64,000 nucleotides of DNA from Termitomyces sp. T153 (lineage: Eukaryota; Basidiomycota; Agaricomycetes; Agaricales; Lyophyllaceae): the NCBI GenBank assembly GCA_018296165.2, contig JACKQL020000003.1:1116001-1180000 (forward strand), in the 5' to 3' direction. Both the position numbers and the translations under genes were made by a program. The stretch's first letter is position 1, and the number at the start of each line of letters is the position of its first letter. This document shows positions 29,219 to 40,840 of this stretch, one piece after another. The notes under the pieces were generated by a model, which did not search any database, was not told the origin of the DNA, and saw only the letters and a program-made list of their open reading frames with translations.

Positions 29219-30674
29219 TCAGGAAAACGTGGGACGGATGTTATTTTCAAGATTACTCACCATGTATTTGGTTACCTTGTTCCCATGTCCGCAGGTGTTT
29301 TCGAGGGCGTACATGATCCTTCGAATATGATTAGGTATTTCCACTTTTGGGGTAAGGTAGCTTACTTCTAACTGCGTCATCGGCTCAGTTGTATACACAT
29401 CTTGGTCATCGTTAGTCCAGTCAAGTTTCTCGGTGATACGCGAGTGGCCGAAAGAATCGGTTGTACGAATATCCTGAGTCAAATTAGCAAAGAGTCTCAT
29501 GATTCTCCCTGAGAAAGCTCCTACTTCTGTATGATATTTTGATGGACTTCTTCGTTCCCCTCCTGAGAAAGAAGAGTTCCTTGATCGCGTTTCTATATCA
29601 TTCAATCAGTGATTTCACCATGGATACTCAGCACAGCTTCAGGCGCACCAAAAGAAGACTGATTTTCTGTGAGTAGAGTACCCACTGTCAAGAAATATAA
29701 GCGTCGCATTCGACCATCGAGTTTCGTTGGAATAAACTCACTGATCTCGTCTCGCCTTTTCTCTGCGATGGCAAGGGCATGCTGAGCTTGACGCTCACTT
29801 TCAAGACACGCATTATATCTTACTAAAGCATCTTGGGTGTCTTTGTGAGCGCGTGATAGAGCATTTCGAGCAGCTTGTAGACTTTGATCTAGCCGAGAGG
29901 TAAGTTCAATCGAAGTTGGGTGGCAAGAAATAGAAACACGCTTGATGAGTTTACTTTTATATGATAAAGGTCAGTAGTATGAACTAGAAGGTTGGGAACA
30001 GTGCTGACTTGAGCAATCAGATAAACGATCTAAGGTGGTATTAGTCTCATCTAGTGTATCGTAAGATGAAGGAAGGTAGTATTACCATGCATGGGTTGGT
30101 GCTCAGCAAAGCTTGCGTCCGATGGTTCTGGAGTTATGGAATCGTCATTTAGGTGGTCTCGCGGATATGGATGGCCGCTGATAGGGTTTCGTAGACGTGG
30201 ATTATGAGGGATGCCATTGGCCTGACGTTCAATAAATTTTCGTAGAAAGGTGATCTCGATGTCATCCGGCATCATATACGGTGGACCTTGAATATCGCCT
30301 TTTTGCATAAGTAGTTCTAGATGTGACATGGTCTTGTCCTTCAACTGTTGCAACCATTCGTGAAGCTCCATATGATCCTGATCTGCGCGAGCATCGTAAT
30401 CTTGACGTCTGCGAGCTTTGCGCCAGTATGTTTTCGTTAATTTGAGGGCGCGATTAACTTCGCCATCCAGTATACGGTACCAATCACTAGCTTTGTGGTT
30501 GAGTCGTACCGCGAGAACGCCGGGCTGGACACGAAGTTGAAGAACGCAGCGACCTTCGCTATCAGGTGGCCCAAGGACACCTTTTTGACCTTGATTACCA
30601 CGAGTAGCCCCGCGAGAGACGTTCCCAAGCTCTGGCCATGGAAGATCATCTAGCGTTGCCATGTAATGATGCAC
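29219..30674 (-). CDS. Hypothetical coiled-coil protein, several exons
   Basis: The first exon (30674 to about 30085) encodes MATLDDLPWPELGNVS-type sequence with a charged helix (ARRRQDYDARADQDHMELHE) and a Pro/Asp-rich tail. A likely intron follows (GTAATACTACC...CACTAG). Further exons on the same strand give a strongly coiled segment near 29740-29900 (RLDQSLQAARNALSRAHKDT, AIAEKRRDEI) and a last open stretch at 29219-29605 (HIRRIMYALENTCGHGNKVT). Several GT-AG introns are needed, and I did not fix every junction or the stop. No known domain is visible. The charged-helix style resembles the 17-19 kb coiled-coil genes, but homology is not established. Confidence 0.5.
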
Positions 30675-31122
30675 GATGTGGGTGGTAATACTTGTTCAAA
30701 AATGAAGGAATCAAGGAAAGTCGAGGCACCTGACAGAACAGGGAAGAAAGTCTTTTAAACATTTGTTCAATAAATATATAGTTCTTGGACAGATTCGTAG
30801 TGATGGCAGATATTCAATTGACTGTTCGACATCAAGACAAATCCACATCTTTGGGACCCCTGGTTACATACAACTGGTTTCCCAAATGGAGACAAGTGGG
30901 TCTCCATGCGTTCTGATGATGTGACAGCTCGATACGATACACAGTTGATACACAGTCAGTCAGACTCATGATACATATCCCATTGAGTAGGTTTGGGATT
31001 GCATCCTGGAAGAATAATTATTTATATCGCATTATTGTTTTGTAGACGTCAAGACAGAAAAATCACCGAACTTGTGGCAAAATCCGGACACAAAGACCTA
31101 CATTCAGCAAACGTTCAGAATA
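30675..31122. other. Intergenic, likely promoter and 3' UTR sequence
   Basis: Lies between the start of the coiled-coil gene and the stop of ALDH7. No ORF or repeat noted. Confidence 0.4.
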
Positions 31123-33397
31123 TCATATAGAGTCAGCAGCCTGTATAAAGTGAACGCCCTGTGCCAAAGGGGCATGTTCCGAAAAATTTACTGTGGCCAG
31201 ATTAGATCAAGGAAAAGGGTATAGAACGATTTACTCACTTGTGCAAGCACTCCAGCGCACATATTGTTTCCATGCGTCGCCGCCAGACTCACGGCCCCTA
31301 TTAAGACGAATATCGTAAATGGGGATTTGTATTTCGATTACCACCTGTGACTTACCAGCCGGTGCTCTAGCCGAGCCGAAATATTATTAGCCTGCATCAC
31401 GCCACATGCACAAGTACCAACCTTGTTCCCGCCGAAAGCAGCTCCGATTTCAGCACCACTGGTGCCCACATTCACCTGCGGGGCGGGATCCATAAGCAAT
31501 CCGATTGATGAAATACTTATAGACGAGGTACTTACATTGACTATGCCCGTGTCGGATCCGCCGGGCCCGATCCACTTACCTAGATTCCGGATGTCCCGAG
31601 TCCACAAACTGCTTGATAAACCCTGGCGGTCCATTTCAGCATTTAGAATCAGCAGTCACACTGGAAGCTTTTACCTGGGGGACAGCATTATTCCAGCCGA
31701 TGACTTCATCGAGATCATCAAATATAGCAATGTTCAAAATTGGAGCAAACGTCTCTGTTGACCAGATCTGTTCCTCCGGATTAACAGACTTGGGGATTGC
31801 TATTGTTGGTTGTACAAAGTTCCCAGCGTCGAGAGGCGCTTCAGTGTACCTGTATCCACCAATCAGGATTTCCGCGTCAATCGAACGCAGATGTTTGATG
31901 GTATTGTTGTAGGTCTGAAGCGCGGCAGAAGAGTGCAGCGGACCTAAAAGAGTTCCCTGGACGAGTGGATCACCAGGTTTCACATCGGCATAAAGCTTTT
32001 GGAGGCGCTCAAGAAACTCAGACGCTATATTCCGATGAAGGTAGAGCCTCCTTGTTGACGTGCACCGTTGTCCTGCCGTACCTACGGCACCGAAAAAAAC
32101 TGAATGCACTGCAAGTGAAAGGTCCGCATCTGCCATCACAATTGAAGCTTGATAGAGCGTGATGAGTTTCGACCAGGAAGCTGTAAACAGACAAAATCTA
32201 ACCATTGTTGCCGCCCAGCTCGAGAATCGTTTTACCAAACCTAGACATCACTGTCTTGCCAACGACGCGACCAACTTTTTCACTTCCGGTGAATGACACT
32301 GCAGACGACCAGATTCAATGCTGAACCAGGAGTCTATGGAATGATGTACGGACCTAATTCAATGTCACGGCTCTCTGCAAGAGCTGCACCTACGTTCTTA
32401 TCGCCAATGACAAGACCAGCGACAGCACCTGGGATTTCATTATTTTTTAAAACACGTGCCACTATCTTTGTGACAGCGATAGAGCACAAAGGAGTAGTAG
32501 GAGAAGGCTTCCAAATAGTCGCGTTTCCAGCGGCTAAGGACAAGGCCAGGTTCCTAGGTCAAGTCAGAAATAGACGCTTTCACAAAAAAAATACAATATA
32601 CCACCCATAAACTGCTATGGGAAAATTAAATGCAGATAGAACGGCCACCACTCCGAGAGGGTTTGGAACTGAACACGTCAACGAGGAATATATTAGTATG
32701 CCATAAGGTTACGGACCTTCCAAGATGGAGTGCCCCGGGCGTTCTGACGCAACGACGTTACCATTCATCATCCTGGACAATCCTACACCATAGTCACACT
32801 GTGTTCCACTGTGAATATAGCTTTGCTTGACGCGTGATGAAGGAGATCGTGACACACGATATCAATAAACTCTTGAACTTCCCCCTCCCCTTCGGTTCTG
32901 ATCTTCCCCATTTCCAGAGATACAAGCGCTCCAAGCTCATTCCGCTAGATGGCACTTCAGCATTACCAAGCAAGGCACATGTCAATCAGCATGATACCTT
33001 GGCGGCGAGAGCCTCTCGTATCTGTCTGAGAATCTCGCCTCTACGAGGCGCCGGAATATCTATATAGTGTCAGAGATGAGCAAGAACGAAGTCAGGAACT
33101 TGGATCACGGTGATTCGGCTCACATCGAAAGAAAGTGTACGCCTCCCGTGCACGCGCAATGGTATCGTGAAGCTCTTTAGGAGAGGCACTTCTGACACGA
33201 GCAAGAGTCTCTCCAGTTGTTGGGCAGACCGTAGAAAATATATCCCCAGACCCTCTCCATTGTCCGTCATAAACTCCTGCTATCTCCTCGGTCGTTGCTA
33301 AGTCCAAGGAAGAGAGAATAGCAGAAGCTCTGGTGGACAATCTACGTGTAGAATTCGCCCTTCCTACCCTGCATAACGCCCGGTTTGCGAGAAACAT
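31123..33397 (-). CDS. ALDH7/antiquitin-type aldehyde dehydrogenase
   Basis: This multi-exon gene encodes an NAD-dependent aldehyde dehydrogenase of the ALDH7 (antiquitin, piperideine-6-carboxylate dehydrogenase) group, involved in lysine breakdown and aldehyde detoxification in its relatives. Visible landmarks in order: [20 protein letters not shown], a basic N-terminus suggesting mitochondrial import; [62 protein letters not shown]; catalytic glutamate in ELGGNN; catalytic cysteine in [64 protein letters not shown]. The last exon ends FIQAADSI at the stop 31123-31125. At least eight short GT-AG introns interrupt it. Active-site residues are intact, so it is probably functional. Confidence 0.92.
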
Positions 33398-34202
33398 AGG
33401 TTCGAGTAAATGGTGAAGCTAGAGCCGTCCGAGCGCGAAGCCATGACCCCAAGTTGGTTAGCCACGGAGGCAATGATCCGCCCTTTCACGTGACAAGTTG
33501 AAGTGCCGCGGACGTTGGCAGAACTCCTTGACTGTCAGAACGACCTTTGTAACTCGTCCAGTGAAACAGTTCTTATCCTCAGTCAGCCTTAAAAGTTTGA
33601 ACCCATTATGACACCTGACGCGACTTTTGAATGTTGCTTTACTCACCCATCGCCGGGTTCCGAGAACGCACGGGCCGTTGCTGGTGGTACGATTTTCCAT
33701 CCACGGTCTATCTTGTCATGACCCTTATTCCATTCAATTTCTGTGTTGTCTTGGCATTTTGTCGGAAGTCCGCATGATATCTTTTGCTTCTAATGTCAGT
33801 AACGCTGGCAAGTGCTGTTACTCTCGGCTCTGGAGAAGTCGACATCATGTCTCAAAGTTTACTCTGGCTCCGACATGGAAGTTGTGTTTCCATACAACAA
33901 GTTGATGAAATACAATCACGGTGGCTTGGCTATTTCCTTGTATCATGTATCTGGTAACTAATTGTGTCACATCTTGCGATTCCAATGGAATTCGCATGTG
34001 GCTGACTGTTTCGGCACTATTCTTTTGTGATACAGGGTACCCGGGGCTCAACGTTCAACCTCGACGATGTACATATCCTGGATTGACTTTCTTGATCACG
34101 GAAACATGGGCTTACATAGCAATTTCTTCGCCTCGAGGTCATGTGAACTCAAGTGACATGTAATTATCCTAGAGGAGAAAAACTCGCCCATATCAGTGAG
34201 AA
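33398..34202. other. Intergenic between ALDH7 and JIP5, no gene seen
   Basis: Two short ORFs overlap on opposite strands but neither shows a domain, splice support or composition different from intergenic sequence. Confidence 0.4.
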
Positions 34203-36038
34203 CTAAAGGTCGTCAAAAAATGTGACTTCAAAAACATCCACGGCATTTTTCCCCTTCTTGTTTACTGCGAGTGAATTCTTCTCTGGTTTGCGTTTACGTT
34301 TCTTCCCATTTGGAGCCTCTTCTGCATCTGACTCTTCATCTCGATCAGATTGATCTTGCTCCTCGACAGTTGGTCCATCGTCGTTAGATTGTTCACTTGC
34401 ATCGTCATCCCCTTTGGCATCCTCGACTTCTCTGTGTTCTTCATCAGTGTCCATAATTTCCTGAACATCCTTTCTTTCATCCTTGCTCGCCTCGTGGAAG
34501 AATGCCTCTAGGTCTGTCAAACGCAGGGTCTCTTCGTGACCCACACTCCCGACCCACCACCTTGTCCATGGTTTACCCATATCCTCCACGTTATCGTGAT
34601 CATTTTTTTTGTCCACATTTGTTCCATTTTTGTCTACCTCAGGTGCGTCGAAGGTTAGTTGGTCTGTCCCGCAGCCAATAGCTATCCGTTCCACTGGCCA
34701 GTCCCCGTGATCGGCCACAACCCCCAAGAGCTTCGTGGGCAGAATTTCAATAGCGCGAACGTATCCATCCGACGAACCGGTCAATATTGTACTTGTAGTA
34801 TCTACGCCAGAGAGTTCGGGAGGCAGAGTACAAAGAGCATCAACTGAATGTGGGTGTCTAACATAAACGAATAGATACAAGAATGAATAAAAGATCTGTT
34901 CAAAGAAGTAATCAAGAGCATACCCAGGAATTCGATCAACACAATCGCCCCAGCCAGCGCTGCGGTTGAAAATAGACAGGACTCCGATCTGAGTTCCCAC
35001 TACTACTTTTGAAGCTCTACGAAAGCACCAAATCAGTCAAAGACGTCAAACATCTTTCATTCAACAAAGCAGGAAGACGGAGCAACATAAAAAAACACTT
35101 CTCTAACACATCTGTAGTGCAATGACATGTAGCGTGGGCGTCGCCATCAAACAAGAGTACATCGGAAGTAGGGAAAACGACAGCCGTTCTAAAAATAACC
35201 CACCTCTTGATGGAGACGATGGAGAGAAGCTCGTCTTCTTGATCCTCAGACTGTGCGAAGGGTTCTGTTTTTTTCGAGCGAACGTCCATCACAGATAAAG
35301 TTCCATCACCGCTGAGTAACTTGTTTTTAGGAGGAATTGCGGACATGTTTACAGATACGGTTTGATATAAAAAATACCTGGTGGCAACCAAATGCTTTTT
35401 ATCTTCCAACCACAAGAAATCGGTGATGTAGTCGAAATGATGACTGTATTTTCGAATACACTCTTTTTGACGAGGGTCCCATAACTGGCAAATGTGATCT
35501 CTCGCGAGCACAGCAATGGAAAGCTGAGACGATACCTTGATGATTCCATCATCGTCACCCGTACAGAGCAGCGAAGGCATGATATATTTGATACGATTGA
35601 TGGCTGAGCTTGAGAACGGTAGACATATCGTAGATGTTGCGATGCCACAGTGCATACTTACTCATGCGCACCCGCCCGAATCTCGACGGCTTCGGTGATA
35701 GTGTCAATGATGCTGCAAGACCGGTGTAACTAAAGAGCTGACCAGTAGAATCATTGGACGTACTTCAGCGCCTTTGATTTGCCTACTGCATATAGATGCG
35801 ACCCATCATGGTCAAGACATATGGCTCGACATGATCGTTTTGAAGGCCGAACCGAAAAGGTACGTTTTGAATGGCCCTGGTCATTGTACGCAAAAGCTCT
35901 CACATGTCCAGTTAGAAGTCCGGTATATACTGTCGAGTGTGTTGGATGGAAAGCAAGATCAAAGACTTGAGCGCCCGCAGAAATTTCTGGCATAAAGGTT
36001 GATGACAAGTCAGTATAATTTTTGATCACCCCCATCAT
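34203..36038 (-). CDS. JIP5: WD40 protein JIP5 / WDR55 homologue
   Basis: Several exons on the minus strand give a WD-repeat protein. The N-terminal exon reads VFDLAFHPTHSTVYTGLLTG, typical of JIP5/WDR55. Later exons carry LLCTGDDDGIIKV, WDPRQKECIRKYSHHFDYIT, LVATSGDGTLSVMDVRSKK (across an intron), QEDELLSIVSIK, VVVGTQIGVLSIFN and LTGSSDGYVRAIEILP. The C-terminus is acidic then lysine-rich (KKRKRKPEKNSLAVNKKGK), as in nucleolar proteins, and ends VTFFDDL. Relatives act in nucleolar ribosome biogenesis. The start at 36038 is the first ATG of the open exon; a short intron right after it (GTGATC...TGCCAG) is possible, so the first residues are uncertain. Confidence 0.88.
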
Positions 36039-37854
36039 GATGTTTGTGATTATCTGATCTACTATTTATATCCTTTTTTTTATCTTCCACTCGTTCAAGT
36101 TTTTCACATTCACTGTTGAACGTTCAGCGCCCAGTGAAAATATGTCAATCAACCACGATAACTTAAGAGCACTGTTTCACTCTTTCGATCCGGGCCACTG
36201 GGTATGATTCGAAGGTCCGCAATGACCAATAGTCACAGTTTAGGCCCGGTCCGTCTTCAAGCTTTCAAGTGTTGCGCACTGCATGGTGTCGGTCAAGGAT
36301 ATTGCACCTGTGTGGGTACTCAAAGCTACTCGAGATACCTGTCGATACGAGTGATAATTTCAAGACACAGGGAACATCGATTTCCCTCGGTCACCTTTGG
36401 ACAAGTGTGTGGGCAACGAGCCCGAGATCATGACTTTTCTGGAGCGCCGTGTTTCGCAATGACCACCTAAGGCAACCCCCAAGATACATCAGAGTGCTTC
36501 AAGGCTTCTCCCATCAGGCCAGGGTTTTCACTGTGTCTCCATGAGAACTGTTGGAGTCTTATGGATTACAATTCCCGATCGTTTATGACATGCAATGTTA
36601 CATTGTAGGCTGTGCGCACTCAGGAGACTTGCATCAATTGTCGGCGCGGATTCTTCTATCTTCTTTGTGCCATCTTGTTTTTTATTCATCTTCCTTTTCC
36701 TGGCACGACAGGCGATGGACTTCACTTCCCTACTTATACTACTTATACCAAGTGCATGAAAAGTCGTGGCACCCACCGTACTTCAAGTCCATTGCTGTGA
36801 CTCGTAGCATCTTTGGCATCTCTCAAACACGAGACAGAGACTGCCAGTCATTCGAGTTGATACATGACTCTACTTCAGTCAAGCCCAGGCTATCCTCGAG
36901 TCTGCTCGGCATTATGGGTTTCGAATGAAGTAGAGCGTGCTCAAGGAAAGAACCATCAGACGTCGACTGCCTTGTTCATGATCGGTTGTTCGTGTCAGAC
37001 GCATCGCCAACTTGTCTACAAGCTACTCTGATTGTCGTCATTATTATCGCCGCGGGCTCGTTGTAAAGCCCTGCAGATAAGCGAGGATTGCCATTTCTCA
37101 GGTGTTTGGCTTTTACAGGTACTTACAGCTTTCACTTTCATCACCAATGAGCGGATGTAATCATTGTAAGCTACATTTTCAGGCCTAGGTTCACATCACA
37201 CTGCCCTTTCTAAGTTCCTTGCATACTTCTTCCGTTTTTCATCATCTTTTCCGTCGGCTTGAAGGCTTCATCTACATCGCGTGATCTGGGTGGCTGTAGA
37301 GTTGATCGTCCGAACTGGCAGACTGACTTCCTAGACGGCCATAGGAATTCGGAATGAACAAGTATATATGTTCCAACCTGGCGATTACGGACAGCATGTC
37401 CTTCCTTTTGTTTGTTCAGGTCGACTTCTTTCAAAGTGTCGAAAGTAGGTGGTTTACGCATCGTTGGATTGCGCTGTGCCATTCGATATTGTAGGACGAT
37501 TTTCAGCTAACCAGACGCGACCATATCGTGAACAGTTTATTGGCTCATCCTTCCCTCTCCATAGCAAAGCCTTTCACTGGATTTTCTTATCAGTTACCTA
37601 GAGGCTTGTTAAAATGCTTGTGCAAATTCGGTTGCAACTCTCCCACAAATCGGAGTCAAAGTCCCTTGTGTCATTGCTTACTTTCTCATAACGGGCTCAA
37701 TGTGTCTTCAATGTCAACATGTCGCCAACAGCTCATCATGACACCGTAAAGGGAGGACAGATTGATAAAGTCAAATCAACCTATGTACTTATGTAAATCC
37801 TATCTAAATGACGATCAACGTCATGCCAGCGCAAGTACACTACATAAAGGTACC
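36039..37854. other. 1.8-kb intergenic stretch without a supported gene
   Basis: Contains several 60-125 codon ORFs on both strands with no domains. The minus-strand ORF at 37210-37482 (MAQRNPTMRKPPTFDTLKEV) is the most protein-like and could be a small gene, but nothing confirms it. Confidence 0.35.
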
Positions 37855-39540
37855 TCAATCTGACTCTATTAGCGTCCGTAGTCTGAAATAATGTCGTTGA
37901 GGAGGAGCATTAGAGGGCCAATGACTTCGGTAGACTGCATATCGTCCCGTTTGCAACGCCGGGTCTTCCCTCAGCAACCCACGATGGTCCCATAGGAGAT
38001 GCGGCACATATCCTTTGATTTCGTTCAGCACATTCATAGTGATGTTGCTACAACGGGAGATGGAAAGACTACGGAGAGATGTACTGCAGCGTTTCCGGTC
38101 CTCAAGGTATGCGGAGACAACCTCTAAAAATCGCGAATCGTCAAGGTCACAATGCAAATTGACACTTGAAGAAGACACCATGAATCCGCCGGCGTGGCAA
38201 TTGATATTGTAGAGATAAATGTCCTCCAACGAAGGTAAGAGGAGGGAGCTCGTATCATCATGCTCAAGATGAGAGTGAGATCGAGCATTCATAAGCAGAG
38301 TCCAAAGTAAGCCACTCGGGCAATATCCAGCGATCTCGATGACGCGAAGATTCGAGAGTAAAGAGAGAAGTCGCGGCCATGATTTCTGGGTAACGATGTC
38401 GAGATTTTGGAGCGTAAGACTGTGGATGCTCATCAATGGCAGTGCATCCCAGACGGAAACAAGGGCAGAGATGATGACTTCATCGTGTGCAGTGCTCGCA
38501 TCTGGACCAATGACGAGATCAAGTAACGGTTGTATATCCTCTGTAGCCCTGAACACCTGAATGCGGAGAGCCTGTCGAAAGTCCGGATTCAAAATATTCT
38601 CGTCTGTAAACCGCTTAGAATCCTCACGAGCCTCAATAACGAGGGCGCCTAGAGGGGCTTCATCAGCGATGGCGTGGAACTGAGACCCGATGATCCTTGC
38701 AAACTTCCAGAAGTTAGTTTTGAAGTCATCCATCTTGTCGACGTGGCAATAGATGCGCCCGGTGGTTTGCAAACTTATAGATTCTAGAATGTTTACCAAT
38801 TCTAGAATGGAGCCAGTCAGGGAGACTGTGCGTAGATTAGGAATATTGATGATGCGCCCAGGTGCACAGCTTCCAGCAGCTACATTCTTGGGAAATGCAT
38901 GGACGAGGGTGAGGTGTTCGAGCATAACAAAATGTTCCAGAAGACTGAGAAAATCATGTCGAGAAAGTCGTTCGGAAAATGGAAGGTGGTGAAGGGATAG
39001 ATTCCGCAAGTTCGTATATCGAGGCGACACAAGACCAATTGGAGTCCTGTGAAGTTCCAGATAAAGCATAGACGGTAAGGGTGGACCGCACGAGGAAGTG
39101 AATCGTTTCGAATATCGCAAGTCATTATTCGCATTGTCAGGGCGTAAGACGGTTACAATGAGGGATTCTAGGGAGGGATTAGGGTTGCTTAGAGCACCCA
39201 TTAAGGGTCCTATGTCGTATATGGAAGATATGATATGGATGTCTCGAATCATGGGTGCATGGTGGAGTGTACGAAAAACTGGTTGCTGATTCATCGCATT
39301 GATTATCGCTCGCACGGATATTGGCAAGGATCGTGACCGATAAAGCGAAAGATCTGTCCATCTAGGATGCGAGAAATCGATATAGCTCCATAGCTCACGA
39401 CAATCTAGTGCTGCCTGGCGCCAGGTAGAACAGACGAGAGTGAGGTCTGTCCAACTCCATTTTGGTATGTGAAAAGATGTTTGTGCACAGGCAATGAAGA
39501 TACGCTGTAAGACTTCATGCGGAAGGCGACATACGAGCAT
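37855..39540 (-). CDS. F-box protein, 561 aa, single exon
   Basis: The N-terminus MLVCRLPHEVLQRIFIACAQ is an F-box (about residues 4-45), followed by the agaricomycete pattern WTDLTLVCSTWRQAALDCRELW. The rest is a long irregular leucine-rich region (for example LRNLSLHHLPFSERLSRHDF and LRTVSLTGSILELVNILESI) that probably forms LRR-like substrate-binding repeats. F-box proteins link substrates to SCF ubiquitin ligases. Agaricomycetes carry very many such genes, so the target cannot be inferred. The frame is intact with no intron. Confidence 0.85.
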   Translation of the reverse strand: MLVCRLPHEVLQRIFIACAQTSFHIPKWSWTDLTLVCSTWRQAALDCRELWSYIDFSHPRWTDLSLYRSRSLPISVRAIINAMNQQPVFRTLHHAPMIRDIHIISSIYDIGPLMGALSNPNPSLESLIVTVLRPDNANNDLRYSKRFTSSCGPPLPSMLYLELHRTPIGLVSPRYTNLRNLSLHHLPFSERLSRHDFLSLLEHFVMLEHLTLVHAFPKNVAAGSCAPGRIINIPNLRTVSLTGSILELVNILESISLQTTGRIYCHVDKMDDFKTNFWKFARIIGSQFHAIADEAPLGALVIEAREDSKRFTDENILNPDFRQALRIQVFRATEDIQPLLDLVIGPDASTAHDEVIISALVSVWDALPLMSIHSLTLQNLDIVTQKSWPRLLSLLSNLRVIEIAGYCPSGLLWTLLMNARSHSHLEHDDTSSLLLPSLEDIYLYNINCHAGGFMVSSSSVNLHCDLDDSRFLEVVSAYLEDRKRCSTSLRSLSISRCSNITMNVLNEIKGYVPHLLWDHRGLLREDPALQTGRYAVYRSHWPSNAPPQRHYFRLRTLIESD

Positions 39541-40840
39541 TGTAAAATTGAGCTTCCTGAGCTCGGGGACACGACCCGGCTTGACGATATTACTCTAGAA
39601 GGGTCACCACCTCACAATTGAGTTATCGAGGAAGAATACTGCTGTTGTTTTGTATTTTCGAACGTCGAAACTTTTTGATACTGGTCCCTCAATCGATGGC
39701 GGCAGTACCGTTCCTAAAGATACAATTCGCTCTAAACAGTCAGCTAGAATTTAAACGCAAGGGACAGGTGGATGCGCTCACAAATCTTGTGGAGTAAGAA
39801 CGGGATGGGAATCAAGTGGGATGTACTGAGCGGGTTCATAATTGCGATCCTTCACCGTCAATTAGATACAAGGATCACGTTGACGTGTAAGAACAAAAAA
39901 GTTTGACAAGAAAGCCTGTCAACGTGGGAATACACATTGGAAGCTCCGAAAGACAATGAACGGAGAGCTGCGGAGAGCGAAAAACCGTCATGACAATAAC
40001 AGTGGCCTTATTGTTGTAAACAATCCGCAGTAGCTTATTAAGTACTAGAAGGCTCTGGCATTCAAGTGAAATGATACTAACAATGCGGGACATGGATGCC
40101 ATGTCCAGAGTTAGATTCGAGGAGATAAGTAGTACACAGCAGCAATGACTATTTTGTAGCCTGTACGTTCTAACTTCTCGCGATTGTCAAGCTTAAGATT
40201 GTCAAGGTCGTCTATTGACCGAAACAAATCAGTCCGATCTCCGGAGGGATCAGCGATATATGCATAAGGGGACATATCGTCTTGAATGCCCAAAGATCTG
40301 GACGTCTTTTGGACATTCAGATTTCAGCGCTAAGCCTTCGTGTTATACGGACCATTGGCAATTGACGATAGTTAATTCGAGGGTGCCGAGTGAGAATAAC
40401 TTTCGCGACGATGATGGATTTAACGAAGGGTGACCGAAGGTAGTCCGCCAACACTCATATCTCCATGAAGATTGAGTACTTTTGATGATCTACTACTTTG
40501 AAGTCTCACATAGAATAAAAACTTGACATGTGGATGGACCTTGAAAATGTTAGAACTGTTACCGATAGGATTCTACTGACAGATAAATGACATTTCGTCC
40601 TGACAGTATTTTACAAATGTCAACTCATCTAAACCCGCTTCGAAGATAAAAAGCTATATATTTAGTAATGATTCGAGATCGACACCCGTTTGCTACGTAC
40701 AAAGAAAGATCGACAGATATAAACTAGGTATGATGTACACGATACAGAATTGTGAGGTATGATAGTATGCGAATGGCTGTAATCATCACAGAGATAGATC
40801 ACGAAAACTAGTACACGTTACAGAAGATGACGAGGGCTCA
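39541..40840. other. Intergenic between the F-box gene and IRE1
   Basis: No ORF with coding features. IRE1 is transcribed toward this gap and its 3' UTR is expected here. Confidence 0.4.
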